A DNA stretch of 64,000 bases, taken from NCBI RefSeq assembly GCF_020905335.1, contig NZ_JAJJMN010000002.1, positions 310,001 through 374,000 on the forward strand, in the 5' to 3' direction. Source of the DNA: Flavobacterium lipolyticum. Lineage in GTDB: Bacteria > Bacteroidota > Bacteroidia > Flavobacteriales > Flavobacteriaceae. The notes under the pieces were generated by a model. That model ran no database searches. It worked only from the letters and a program-made list of their open reading frames with translations, and was not told the origin of the DNA. A program made the translations under genes and the position numbers. Positions 54,401 to 61,699 of this stretch are shown here, one piece after another. The number at the start of each line of letters is the position of its first letter. Position 1 is the stretch's first letter.

Positions 54401-57400
54401 GTAGCTCCGTTAGACCATGCATAAGTATATCCTGCAGTTCCTCCGCTAGGAGTTACTGTTGCACTACCGTTAGCTCCTCCGAAACAAGAAACGGCTGTTG
54501 TAGATATAGTTCCATCAAGAGCAGCTGCTGGCTGTCCTACCACAATACCCGTTATCGTTTTAGGACATGCGTTAGCGTCTGTAATAGTAACGCTATAAGT
54601 TCCGGCGGTAAGTCCTGTTGCTGTTGCAGCCGTACCTCCCGATGGAGCCCATGAATAAGTATATCCTGGTGTACCACCTGAAGGGGTAACTGTTGCTGTA
54701 CCGTTATTACCTCCAAAACAGGAAACGGCTGTTGTAGTAGCAGTTCCGTCAACAGCTGTAGGCTGGCCAATAACAATACCTGTTATCGTTTTAGGACATG
54801 CGTTAGCATCTGTAATGGTAACACTATAAGTTCCGGCAGTAAGCCCGGTTGCCGTTGCGGCTGTACCTCCGGTTGGAGACCATGAATAGGTATATCCCGG
54901 TGTACCTCCTGATGGGGTTACTGTTGCTGTACCGTTAGCACTTCCAAAACAAGAAGCTGCTGTTGTAGCTACAGTGCCATCAAGAGCGGTAGCTGGTTGT
55001 CCTACCACAATACCCGTTATCGTTTTAGGACATGCGTTAGCATCTGTAATAGTAACACTATAAGTTCCGGCGGCAAGTCCTGTTGCGGTTGCTGCTGTAC
55101 CTCCTGATGGAGACCACGAATAAGTGTAAGCTGGAGTACCTCCGGTTGCAGTTACTGTTGCAGTACCATTAGATCCTCCAAAACAAGAAGCGGCTGTTGT
55201 AGTTACAGTTCCATCGAGAGCTGCGGCTGGCTGACCTATAATAATATTGTTTATCGTTTTTGGACATAAGTTAGCATCTGTAATAGTAACGCTATAAGTT
55301 CCAGCTATCAAACCTGTTATAGTTTGCGTTGTGGCTCCTGTAGACCATGCATAAGTATATCCTGCAGTTCCTCCGCTAGGAGTTACTGTTGCAGTACCGT
55401 TAGCTCCTCCGAAACAAGAAACGGCTGTTGTGGATATAGTTCCATTGAGAGCTGCTGCTGGCTGCCCTACCACAATACCCGTTATCGTTTTAGGACATGC
55501 GTTAGCGTCTGTAATAGTAACGCTATAAGTTCCGGCGGTAAGTCCTGTTGCTATTGCAGCCGTACCTCCTGATGGAGCCCATGAATAAGTATATCCTGGT
55601 GTACCACCTGAAGGGGTAACCGTCGCCGTACCGTTATTCGCTCCAAAACAGGAAACTGCTGTTGTAGTAGCCGTTCCGTCAAGAGCTGTAGGCTGGCCAA
55701 TAACAATACCCGTTATCGTTTTAGGACATGCGTTAGCATCTGTAATGGTAACACTATAAGTTCCGGCAGCAAGTCCCGTAGCCGTTGCGGCTGTACCTCC
55801 GGTTGGTGACCAGGAGTAAGTATATGCCGGAGTACCTCCGGTTGCCGTTACTGTTGCTGTACCGTTAGTACTTCCAAAACAAGATGCGGCTGTTGTAGTC
55901 ACAGTGCCATCAAGAGCGGCAGCTGGTTGTCCTACCACAATACCCGTTATCGTTTTAGGACATGCGTTAGCATCTGTAATAGTAACACTATAAGTTCCGG
56001 CGGCAAGTCCTGTTGCGGTTGCTGCTGTACCTCCTGATGGAGCCCATGAATAGGTGTATCCAGGTGTACCTCCTGATGGTGTAACTGTTGCTGTACCGTT
56101 ACTACCTCCAAAACAAGAAGCGGCTGTGGTAGTAACAGTTCCGTCAAGTGCGGCAGCAGGCTGACCTATAACAATATTGTTTATTGTTTTAGGACAATTG
56201 TTAGCATCTGTGATGATCACACTATAAGTTCCGGCTACACGGCCTGTTATAGTTTGCGTTGTAGCTCCGGTAGACCATAAGTAGGTATATCCAGGTGTAC
56301 CTCCAGTTGGAGTTATTGTTGCTGTACCGTTACTGCCTCCAAAACAGGAAACAGCCGTTGTCGTAGGCAGTCCATTTAGTGCTGTTGGTTGTGTTATCGA
56401 GAAGTTTCTGGTAATTTGTGTCAATTCAGCATCGGTAATTGTAACGGTGTATGCATTTGCAGACAGTCCGGTTGCCGATGATCCGGTACCTCCTGCAGGA
56501 GACCATGAGTAGGTATAGGGAGTAACTCCGCCAATTACGGTAACACTGGCAGCACCAGTAGTTCCTCCGTTACAAGCCACATCTGTTTTTGAGGTGGAAG
56601 AAGTGGCTAAAGCAGCCGATGTTACGAAAGTTGACTCGGCACCATAAGCTGTACCGGCAGTATTCTTTGCATAAGCTCTGTAATGAATAGTCGAACCAGG
56701 AGTTAATCCGGTTACAGTATTACTAAAAATTCCAGTTCCAGTTCCGATTTGAAATTTATTGTTTGCGATCGTCGGGCTTGCTGTTGTTGCCCAAACGATT
56801 CCTCTTTCTACATTGGCATCTCCGCCATCTGCAGTTACATTTCCTCCAATAATTGCTTTCGTTGAACCCACATTTGTTGCGGTTGTAGTAGTTACTGTTG
56901 GTAAACTTACCCCATCAACCCAGGTAAAATTATCAATTGCAAAATAATCGTAATTGGCGCTTAGCTGAATTTCAAGCTGGTCAATGTTGATATTGGTAAA
57001 ATTTGAAACTCCGTCTGTCGCGAAGTTGACAGGGATAAAACCTTTATTAGGTAAGGCAACACCAATGTTTGCGCCAGTAGTGCTTTTTACAATAGAGAAT
57101 TGTGTTACACCTCCAAGTTTTCCGGTTAAGGTAACCGAACCAGGTGCGCCATCAAAGGTACTATTAGGAGTCTGACCAGAAGTACCGGTAAGGTAAATCC
57201 ATAAACTATTCATCTTAAAGCTTCCGGAGGCAGCTGTAATGTATCCGGTTTGTCCTAAACTTTCGGCTAATCCGCCATCCGTAACCTGTATAAATCGGTT
57301 TGAACCGTTATAGCCTAAACCTGCAAATTGAACAGTAGTAAAGCTAATGTAAGTGTTAGTCAGATTAAAGGTCTTACCATTGCTGGTAAAGTTAGGCTGG

Positions 57401-57495
57401 TTAATTGTCTGAGCTTCGAAGGTCTCTACTGTTTGTGCAGTCAATTGCTGCAGCGTAAAAAACAGTAGAATGAGTAATAGGTAGAGTTTTTTCAT
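51403..57495 (-). CDS. Giant SprB-repeat cell-surface protein, T9SS cargo
   Basis: A 2030-residue secreted protein. Signal peptide about 1-20, an N-terminal lectin-like beta domain (about 20-195) and an Fn3-like module (about 200-290). Sixteen SprB-type repeats follow (about 295-1520; each has C-F/N-G then GGTPGYTYSWSP and ITDANACPKT). An HYR-like domain, MBG-like segments and a cadherin-like domain come next. The last ~80 residues are a type A T9SS sorting domain (LYPNPVETGK ... ending IKKSFKVLVK). It is probably an adhesin or gliding-type filament, but it is much smaller than SprB itself. Confidence 0.93.
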   Translation of the reverse strand: MKKLYLLLILLFFTLQQLTAQTVETFEAQTINQPNFTSNGKTFNLTNTYISFTTVQFAGLGYNGSNRFIQVTDGGLAESLGQTGYITAASGSFKMNSLWIYLTGTSGQTPNSTFDGAPGSVTLTGKLGGVTQFSIVKSTTGANIGVALPNKGFIPVNFATDGVSNFTNINIDQLEIQLSANYDYFAIDNFTWVDGVSLPTVTTTTATNVGSTKAIIGGNVTADGGDANVERGIVWATTASPTIANNKFQIGTGTGIFSNTVTGLTPGSTIHYRAYAKNTAGTAYGAESTFVTSAALATSSTSKTDVACNGGTTGAASVTVIGGVTPYTYSWSPAGGTGSSATGLSANAYTVTITDAELTQITRNFSITQPTALNGLPTTTAVSCFGGSNGTATITPTGGTPGYTYLWSTGATTQTITGRVAGTYSVIITDANNCPKTINNIVIGQPAAALDGTVTTTAASCFGGSNGTATVTPSGGTPGYTYSWAPSGGTAATATGLAAGTYSVTITDANACPKTITGIVVGQPAAALDGTVTTTAASCFGSTNGTATVTATGGTPAYTYSWSPTGGTAATATGLAAGTYSVTITDANACPKTITGIVIGQPTALDGTATTTAVSCFGANNGTATVTPSGGTPGYTYSWAPSGGTAAIATGLTAGTYSVTITDANACPKTITGIVVGQPAAALNGTISTTAVSCFGGANGTATVTPSGGTAGYTYAWSTGATTQTITGLIAGTYSVTITDANLCPKTINNIIIGQPAAALDGTVTTTAASCFGGSNGTATVTATGGTPAYTYSWSPSGGTAATATGLAAGTYSVTITDANACPKTITGIVVGQPATALDGTVATTAASCFGSANGTATVTPSGGTPGYTYSWSPTGGTAATATGLTAGTYSVTITDANACPKTITGIVIGQPTAVDGTATTTAVSCFGGNNGTATVTPSGGTPGYTYSWAPSGGTAATATGLTAGTYSVTITDANACPKTITGIVVGQPAAALDGTISTTAVSCFGGANGSATVTPSGGTAGYTYAWSNGATTQTINGLIAGTYNVTITDANNCPKTINNIIIGQPAAALDGTVTTTAASCFGGANGTATVTPSGGTAGYTYSWSPTGGTAATATGLAAGTYSVTITDANACPKTITGIVISQPADAVNGTVVTTAATCFGNANGSATVTPSGGAGNYTYSWSPTGGTAATASGLAAGTYSVTITDANACPKTITGIVISQPAVLNGTATTTVVSCFGQADGTATVTPTGGTSGYTYLWSNGATTQTITDLVAGNYNVVITDANLCTKTVSNIIVYQPTAITVTPAQTDVTCNGGQNGQASATVSGGSGSYTYSWSPSGGTAATATGLTAGTYTLTITDGSGCTKTQVYNILEPAAIATTITGTNVSCNGGSNGSATVNVTGGTGGYTYVWSPTGGNSATASGLPSGNYSVLVTDGNGCTKTTNIVINQPALLTATIATQTNISCNGASNGAITTTITGGTTPYTYLWSNAATTKDISGLTTGTYTLTVTDANGCTAPLSVTLTTTPDVTPPVPNVATLPVITSACAVLSAQIPVPTATDNCSGNITATTTNPLTYNTPGTYTITWTYTDASGNTSTQNQTVKVLPSSIQAVTFSNATVTYNKNPQAIQVANLPAGATVAYTIAPGSTGNSATNAGTYTVTALVTPAASEPNCSPITLTAQLTIQKAAQQITFAALGVKTLGTINTFSLGATASSGLAVNYSFTYKTALPAATVAPLTGLVTMLRPGEVTIIAAQAGDANYLPAADVSQLLVIKNNDITVTQITVGTKVYPNPAKTINYLMACGENNVNVALTNTTNATFTPAANFTINTPKPGIYTQNVTITSEDGSANATYAITVEKPFGFYDIVHQKFNNVLIVNNNPQTNGGYEFVSYQWFKNGQVIGTNQYFSAGEAQSNTLDLTADYSVKMTTKDGKVLQTCPSKIKTQKSLEVKLYPNPVETGKMLTVDADLPEGDLENMQISLYSVTGKLLTTMKSSTAQTQVQLPPSTESNMVLVVIESGNIKKSFKVLVK
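52930..56600. repeat. Coding tandem repeats of the SprB-like protein
   Basis: Sixteen units of about 70-80 codons. The inner ten (about 53.8-56.3 kb) are nearly identical in DNA, with long blocks such as the one encoding TGIVIGQP repeated almost verbatim. Two alternating subtypes are visible: one ending CPKTITGIV, the other CPKTINNII. Outer units are more diverged (CNGG instead of CFGG). This is the pattern expected when inner copies exchange by recombination. Confidence 0.9.
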
Positions 57496-57581
57496 AATTA
57501 ACTGATATTAGATTTATCATTTTGTATTCTTACATTTGTTTTTCAGTTTCAACTTTAAAGCTTTAACTAAAATTGAGTATC

Positions 57582-58601
57582 ATGTATAAACAAGAGCTTA
57601 CGATTATTGTTCAATCTATCATTGCGTCAAATACTATTGATGAACACACCACATGTGCGCGAAACCTTTCAGAATTTTATGAAAAAATCGCAACAGTTAA
57701 CCATTTTGAGAACAACGAAGTTCTTGTGAAAGGTGGCGTTGCCTTGTCAAGCTCTGGTGCGGCAGACTGTGTTGACGATTATTTACGCACGGTTTATTTC
57801 ATAAAAGGCGTTTATAAGGCTCTGACAAAATTGTGTATTGATTTTCCAGAGAGAAGTATTAATGTTCTTTATGCGGGTTGTGGCCCTTATGCAACTTTAA
57901 TTCTTCCTTTACTTCCTTTGTTTCATAAAGATAGAATTAAAGCCATTTTACTGGATATCAATACTGCTTCTATAGCATCTGTACATCATATTTTATCGGT
58001 GACCGGTTTAAACGATTATTCATTAGAATTAATCGAAACAGATGCCATTACATATACAAAACCATATGATTTTGAAATTGATTTGGCCATTTCCGAAACG
58101 ATGCATTATGCTCTTACCCGAGAGCCGCAAGTGGCGATTACACGAAACATTGTTTCGCAGCTGTCTTCACATGGAATTTTAATTCCCGAAGAAATCAAAA
58201 TCGATTTGGCTTTTACCTTTTTCGATCATGAGCCGTCACTTAAAGATGCTAAAACAGAGGTTAAGGGCCACAATGAAATGCAGCCCTATCCTCATAGTGT
58301 ATTTGTAGATAGATTATTTACAATAAGCAAAGAACTTTTTGGCAATAGAAGTCAGGATTTAGAATTTAAAAGTGACTTTTATAATCTGCCCGATGATTTT
58401 AGTAACCATCCCGATGTGTGTATTTTTACTGAAATCAGGATATTTGAAGACATCGAATTAAAAACTGCGGAGTCTTATATTACAAACCCTTTTTGTCTTG
58501 TTTCTATGTACAATCTTACAGAGTATTCTGAAATTCAGTTTTTATACGACTTCAGCGATATACCCAAATGGTCTTATAATGTAAAAAATGCTCTTAAATA
58601 G
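57582..58601 (+). CDS. SAM-dependent methyltransferase, PRMT-like
   Basis: A 339-residue protein, ATG at 57582 (an in-frame TTG 9 bp earlier is less likely). SAM motif I reads INVLYAGCGPYATLILPLL at about residue 105, followed by the acidic loop LLDINTAS. ISETMHYALTREPQ with SHGILIPEEIKI resembles the double-E loop and following strand of protein arginine methyltransferases. There is no signal peptide. It is divergent from the SprB-like gene (87 bp) and its stop faces the tail-collar gene end to end, one base apart. Substrate unknown; arginine or another amine is a guess from the fold. Confidence 0.7.
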   Translation: MYKQELTIIVQSIIASNTIDEHTTCARNLSEFYEKIATVNHFENNEVLVKGGVALSSSGAADCVDDYLRTVYFIKGVYKALTKLCIDFPERSINVLYAGCGPYATLILPLLPLFHKDRIKAILLDINTASIASVHHILSVTGLNDYSLELIETDAITYTKPYDFEIDLAISETMHYALTREPQVAITRNIVSQLSSHGILIPEEIKIDLAFTFFDHEPSLKDAKTEVKGHNEMQPYPHSVFVDRLFTISKELFGNRSQDLEFKSDFYNLPDDFSNHPDVCIFTEIRIFEDIELKTAESYITNPFCLVSMYNLTEYSEIQFLYDFSDIPKWSYNVKNALK

Positions 58602-58602
58602 T

Positions 58603-59157
58603 TTAATTTCTGGAAGGGAAAATTCCTTCTAGACAAATGATATAAGATAATGCTACATAAGGCTGCATTATTGAGATAGGCAGATTGCTACCAGTGGCAC
58701 CAGTGGTTACATTGCTTAATAAATCGACACTTGGAGTTGCTGTTGCAAAGCCTAATGTTGGTGCAAAAACTCTCGATACAAGAGCTCCCGGTATTGCTAT
58801 CGATGCTCCGGCTACCGGTGTTGAATCTGATGCATTTGTTGCACTCACAGAAATTTTACCAGGTCCTGCGTGAACGTGAGCAGGAAGGTTGCTTGTTAAA
58901 ATTGAAACGTTTGGTGTACCTGCAGCTTGTCCAAGAACGTAAGTTCCTCCAGGTGAAGTTCCTTGTCCAATAGCTGTTGCACCTTGTAGATTTGGTAAAG
59001 CGAAAGTAGTCTGACCATTTCCTCCATAGGTTGTACCAAGGATTGAGAATAATGCCGTATTTTGTGCAATTGACAATATTTGTCCGTTACAAAAGGCCCA
59101 GCCTCTTGGGGCAAAATTTCCCGCAAAAAGTTTTACAACTCCAATGAATTCTTCCAT
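58603..59157 (-). CDS. Phage-tail-collar (microcystin-dependent protein-like) protein
   Basis: A 184-residue protein of the tail-collar/MdpB type. The N-terminal collar domain reads GVVKLFAGNFAPRGWAFCNG and QNTALFSILGTTYGGNGQTT, followed by FALPNLQG. The C-terminal half has LPAHVHAG and ends with ISIMQPYVALSYIICLEGIF. In phages this fold forms fibre attachment points; many bacterial chromosomes carry stand-alone copies of unknown role. No other phage gene is nearby, so it is not part of a prophage. Confidence 0.9.
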   Translation of the reverse strand: MEEFIGVVKLFAGNFAPRGWAFCNGQILSIAQNTALFSILGTTYGGNGQTTFALPNLQGATAIGQGTSPGGTYVLGQAAGTPNVSILTSNLPAHVHAGPGKISVSATNASDSTPVAGASIAIPGALVSRVFAPTLGFATATPSVDLLSNVTTGATGSNLPISIMQPYVALSYIICLEGIFPSRN

Positions 59158-59275
59158 AGTGTTTAGTGTTAATAGGTTAGTGTTTATATTTGTTTTTGAT
59201 ATTACTTGTGTTTTTAACTAAGAAATAAAAGGACAATTTTTATATTTCAACTAAGATATAAAATATAAAACTCTC

Positions 59276-59300
59276 AAAAACAGGTGTTTCTACCTGTTTT
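59276..59300. terminator. Hairpin with T/A runs on both sides
   Basis: AAAAACAGGT-GTTTCT-ACCTGTTTTT is a perfect 10-bp stem and works as a terminator in either direction. It lies upstream of the tail-collar gene, so it would end a minus-strand transcript arriving from about 59.3-59.7 kb. Confidence 0.65.
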
Positions 59301-59484
59301 TCTCTTCTAAAACAGGTTAAAACTAAGAATCTTAGGCACCGAAACTGAAAAATATGTCATGAGAAAGGTTTTTATTGTCATGAAATATCTTTTTAATGTC
59401 GGAAACACTAATAATGAGTGAGATAAATCGCAAGTAGCAGAAAAATGAGCCACATCCTTATGTTTATTGGTGTTTTGCACGATT

Positions 59485-59703
59485 TTACGGTAGAAATATG
59501 ATAGTTGTAGGAGGTATAGTACAACCTAAGCTTTCTATTGACACATTATTATGAAAATTATGGAGAAAAAATTCTGCACCAAATACTAAGATCGTTGCGG
59601 CAAATTCGTAATTACTTGCAGTATGCTTTGCTTTAACAAGTGACACTTTACAAAGCTGATATCGAACAAGATCTCCTATCAATATTGACGTAACATAAAG
59701 CAT
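59485..59703 (-). CDS. Possible small ORF, unknown
   Basis: A 72-residue frame with mixed hydrophobic content (EFAATILVFGAEFFLHNFH). No motif, no promoter and no recognised family. The only support is that a terminator-like hairpin lies downstream of it on the same strand (59276-59300) in a 700-bp gap otherwise without genes. It may equally be noncoding or a relic. Confidence 0.15.
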   Translation of the reverse strand: MLYVTSILIGDLVRYQLCKVSLVKAKHTASNYEFAATILVFGAEFFLHNFHNNVSIESLGCTIPPTTIIFLP

Positions 59704-59751
59704 CAGATGTTAATATAATGTTTTATAACGAGCTCAGTTTATTAATGTAAA

Positions 59752-59799
59752 CGTAACCTTCCAGACCTACCCTCAGCTTTAATTTTGAAGACATATTAT
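59752..59799 (+). promoter_or_regulatory. Duplicated regulatory element, copy 1 (before the sigma factor)
   Basis: CGTAACCTT, five bases, CCTACC, sixteen bases, AAGACATA, one base, TAT. The same words with identical spacing occur before the FecR gene at 60523-60570. Such exact spacing suggests a promoter or operator, possibly one recognised by the ECF sigma factor encoded here. Confidence 0.55.
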
Positions 59800-59919
59800 A
59801 AACAACACAATTGTAGTATATGTCATTTTTTAAAATCAGAATACATCGCTGTATAAAGATTGGATCGAAAGTCTTATTTCGAACACTCCATTCGCCAAAT
59901 CATTCAAAAACAGTGTCTC

Positions 59920-60477
59920 ATGTATAAGAAGTTTACAGATGAGGAGCTTGTTGAGTTATTGAGACAAGGAAAAGATAAAGCGTTTGATGAATTGTATTTC
60001 CGATATCGGGATGTATTGGTTCGGTTTGTTTATGTGAGGATGAAGTCGGTTCCGGTTTCCGAAGAGATTGTTCAGGAAGTTTTTGCAACAATTTGGGAAA
60101 GACGAAAGAGTTTGGTTATTCAAAAGCAATTTTCAGCTTATATCTACACCTCTGTTCGGTATACCACTTTAGATTATATAAAATTGCATACCCTCACCGA
60201 TCAGTATATAAGAGAGGTTATAGACAGAAACACCAATGATTGCGACGGCAGCAACACTACCGAAGATTCTATTTATTATGAAGAACTGCAGGAAGCCGTT
60301 GATAAGGCTGCGTTATTGCTTCCTAAAAAATCCAAAGAAGTTTTTATTCTCAGCAGAATCAAACATTACACCAACAAAGAAATAGCCGAAGAACTTAATG
60401 TTTCGCACGAAACGGTAAAGTATCACATTGCCTACGCATTAAAGTTTATGCGAAACTACCTGGGTGAATTTAACTAA
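59920..60477 (+). CDS. ECF RNA polymerase sigma factor (FecI-like)
   Basis: A 185-residue ECF sigma factor. The ATG at 59920 (MYKKFTDEELVELLRQG) is preferred over the TTG at 59860, which adds 20 residues not typical of the family. Region 2 contains FDELYFRYRDVLVRFVYVRM and SEEIVQEVFATIWERR; region 4 contains LLPKKSKEVFILSRIKHYTN and EIAEELNVSHETVKYHIAYA. It is followed by a FecR anti-sigma and an STN-bearing SusC receptor, the standard cell-surface signalling cassette. It should direct transcription of the receptor operon when the receptor binds its ligand. Confidence 0.93.
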   Translation: MYKKFTDEELVELLRQGKDKAFDELYFRYRDVLVRFVYVRMKSVPVSEEIVQEVFATIWERRKSLVIQKQFSAYIYTSVRYTTLDYIKLHTLTDQYIREVIDRNTNDCDGSNTTEDSIYYEELQEAVDKAALLLPKKSKEVFILSRIKHYTNKEIAEELNVSHETVKYHIAYALKFMRNYLGEFN

Positions 60478-60522
60478 TAGCAGATGGCTAATGTAAGGTT
60501 ATGCATTTTTTCTTAACAAAAG

Positions 60523-60570
60523 CGTAACCTTAAGCGCCTACCTGAAATTACTATTTCTAAGACATACTAT
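60523..60570 (+). promoter_or_regulatory. Duplicated regulatory element, copy 2 (before fecR)
   Basis: CGTAACCTT-N5-CCTACC-N16-AAGACATA-N-TAT, matching copy 1 in all fixed words and spacings, 22 bp before the FecR ATG. Because it lies between sigma and anti-sigma genes, it may give the anti-sigma/receptor genes their own sigma-dependent promoter. Confidence 0.55.
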
Positions 60571-60591
60571 TAAAGAGATAAACACATTATA

Positions 60592-61512
60592 ATGCCTGAA
60601 AAATCACATCAAGATATAAAACTTTTTTTAGAAGGGAAGCCCTCTTTAAATGGGGAAGAATTATGGAATAACTGGTACGATCATCCTGAAGAAATATTCG
60701 ACACGATAGCATTGATCACATCAGACCAATCGAAGTTAAAAAAGGAAATTCAAAATATTAAAAAAACGAATAAGGTTATTTCTTTTCCTAATAGTAATTG
60801 GGCGGTGGCAGCTTCTTTGTTATTTGTAGTTAGCTTGTCCTGTTTCCTTTATTTATCCTCGCTAAAAACCATTACCAGGCAATATGCGACAAGAGCAGGA
60901 GAACATGCTAAAATAGTTTTAAGTGACGGAACTCAGATATGGCTTAATGCCGGAAGCCATGTAAAATATCCGGTTACTTTTAAGGGGGATACCAGAGAAA
61001 TCTATTTAACCGGAGAAGCCTTTTTTGATGTAGCCAAAGATAAAAAGCATCCTTTTATCATTCATACCGATAAAATGGATACCAAAGTACTGGGAACGAG
61101 TTTTAACGTGCAGGCTTATCCGGATCAGACTACTCAGGAAGTTTCGGTGCTGACGGGAAGAGTGAATGTCAAATCAACTGTGACCGAAGAAAATGTATAT
61201 GTAACTCCGGGGCAAAAAGTGGTTTTTAAATCGCACAGTAACAAACTTCAGACGTTTAAGGATATCCCAATGAACTCAATTTCGCTATGGCGGAAACACA
61301 TTATCGTTTTTGAAGATGCCCCTTTACCGGAAGTCATTGCAACGATCAATCGAAATTATAACGTAACCGTTCAGATTGCAAACAAAAATTTAAACAACTT
61401 AAAAATTAGTGCTTATTTCAAAGAACTTCCGGCAGGACAGGTCGTTGCTTTGGTGTGCAATATTATCAATGCAGATTACAAAATAGAGTCGGGGACTTAT
61501 GTCATCCGTTAA
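60592..61512 (+). CDS. FecR-family anti-sigma factor
   Basis: A 306-residue single-pass inner-membrane protein. The cytoplasmic N-terminus is about residues 1-64, the TM helix about 65-86 (WAVAASLLFVVSLSCFLYLS), and the FecR domain about 95-215 (LSDGTQIWLNAGSHVKYPV, GEAFFDVAKDKKHPFIIHT, GTSFNVQAYPD). A DUF4974-type C-terminal domain follows (LPEVIATINRNYNVTVQIAN). It holds the ECF sigma factor inactive and relays the receptor signal across the periplasm. It begins 114 bp after the sigma gene, just past copy 2 of the duplicated element. Confidence 0.95.
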   Translation: MPEKSHQDIKLFLEGKPSLNGEELWNNWYDHPEEIFDTIALITSDQSKLKKEIQNIKKTNKVISFPNSNWAVAASLLFVVSLSCFLYLSSLKTITRQYATRAGEHAKIVLSDGTQIWLNAGSHVKYPVTFKGDTREIYLTGEAFFDVAKDKKHPFIIHTDKMDTKVLGTSFNVQAYPDQTTQEVSVLTGRVNVKSTVTEENVYVTPGQKVVFKSHSNKLQTFKDIPMNSISLWRKHIIVFEDAPLPEVIATINRNYNVTVQIANKNLNNLKISAYFKELPAGQVVALVCNIINADYKIESGTYVIR

Positions 61513-61699
61513 GTTTAAAAAATACGGTTGAGAGAAAAATAGTTCGCATAGCGCAATGCGGGTTAGCGGAGTGGAGAGAATTTTTAAAATCTCCAATTCC
61601 TGTTTCGATCAGCCGGAATACAATTCCCTTAAAAATCAAATTAAAAAATCTACGTAGAAAACCGTTCCACAATCAAAAACAATTAAAAAACACACAATC

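Noticed and set aside
53779..55572. Plus-strand Cys/Ser-rich ORFs opposite the SprB-like gene
   Set aside because: They recur with the repeat period of the minus-strand gene and are antisense shadows of its Gly/Thr-rich codons.
58603..59157. Prophage remnant suggested by the tail-collar gene
   Set aside because: No capsid, portal, integrase or other tail genes are nearby. Stand-alone collar proteins are common in bacterial chromosomes.
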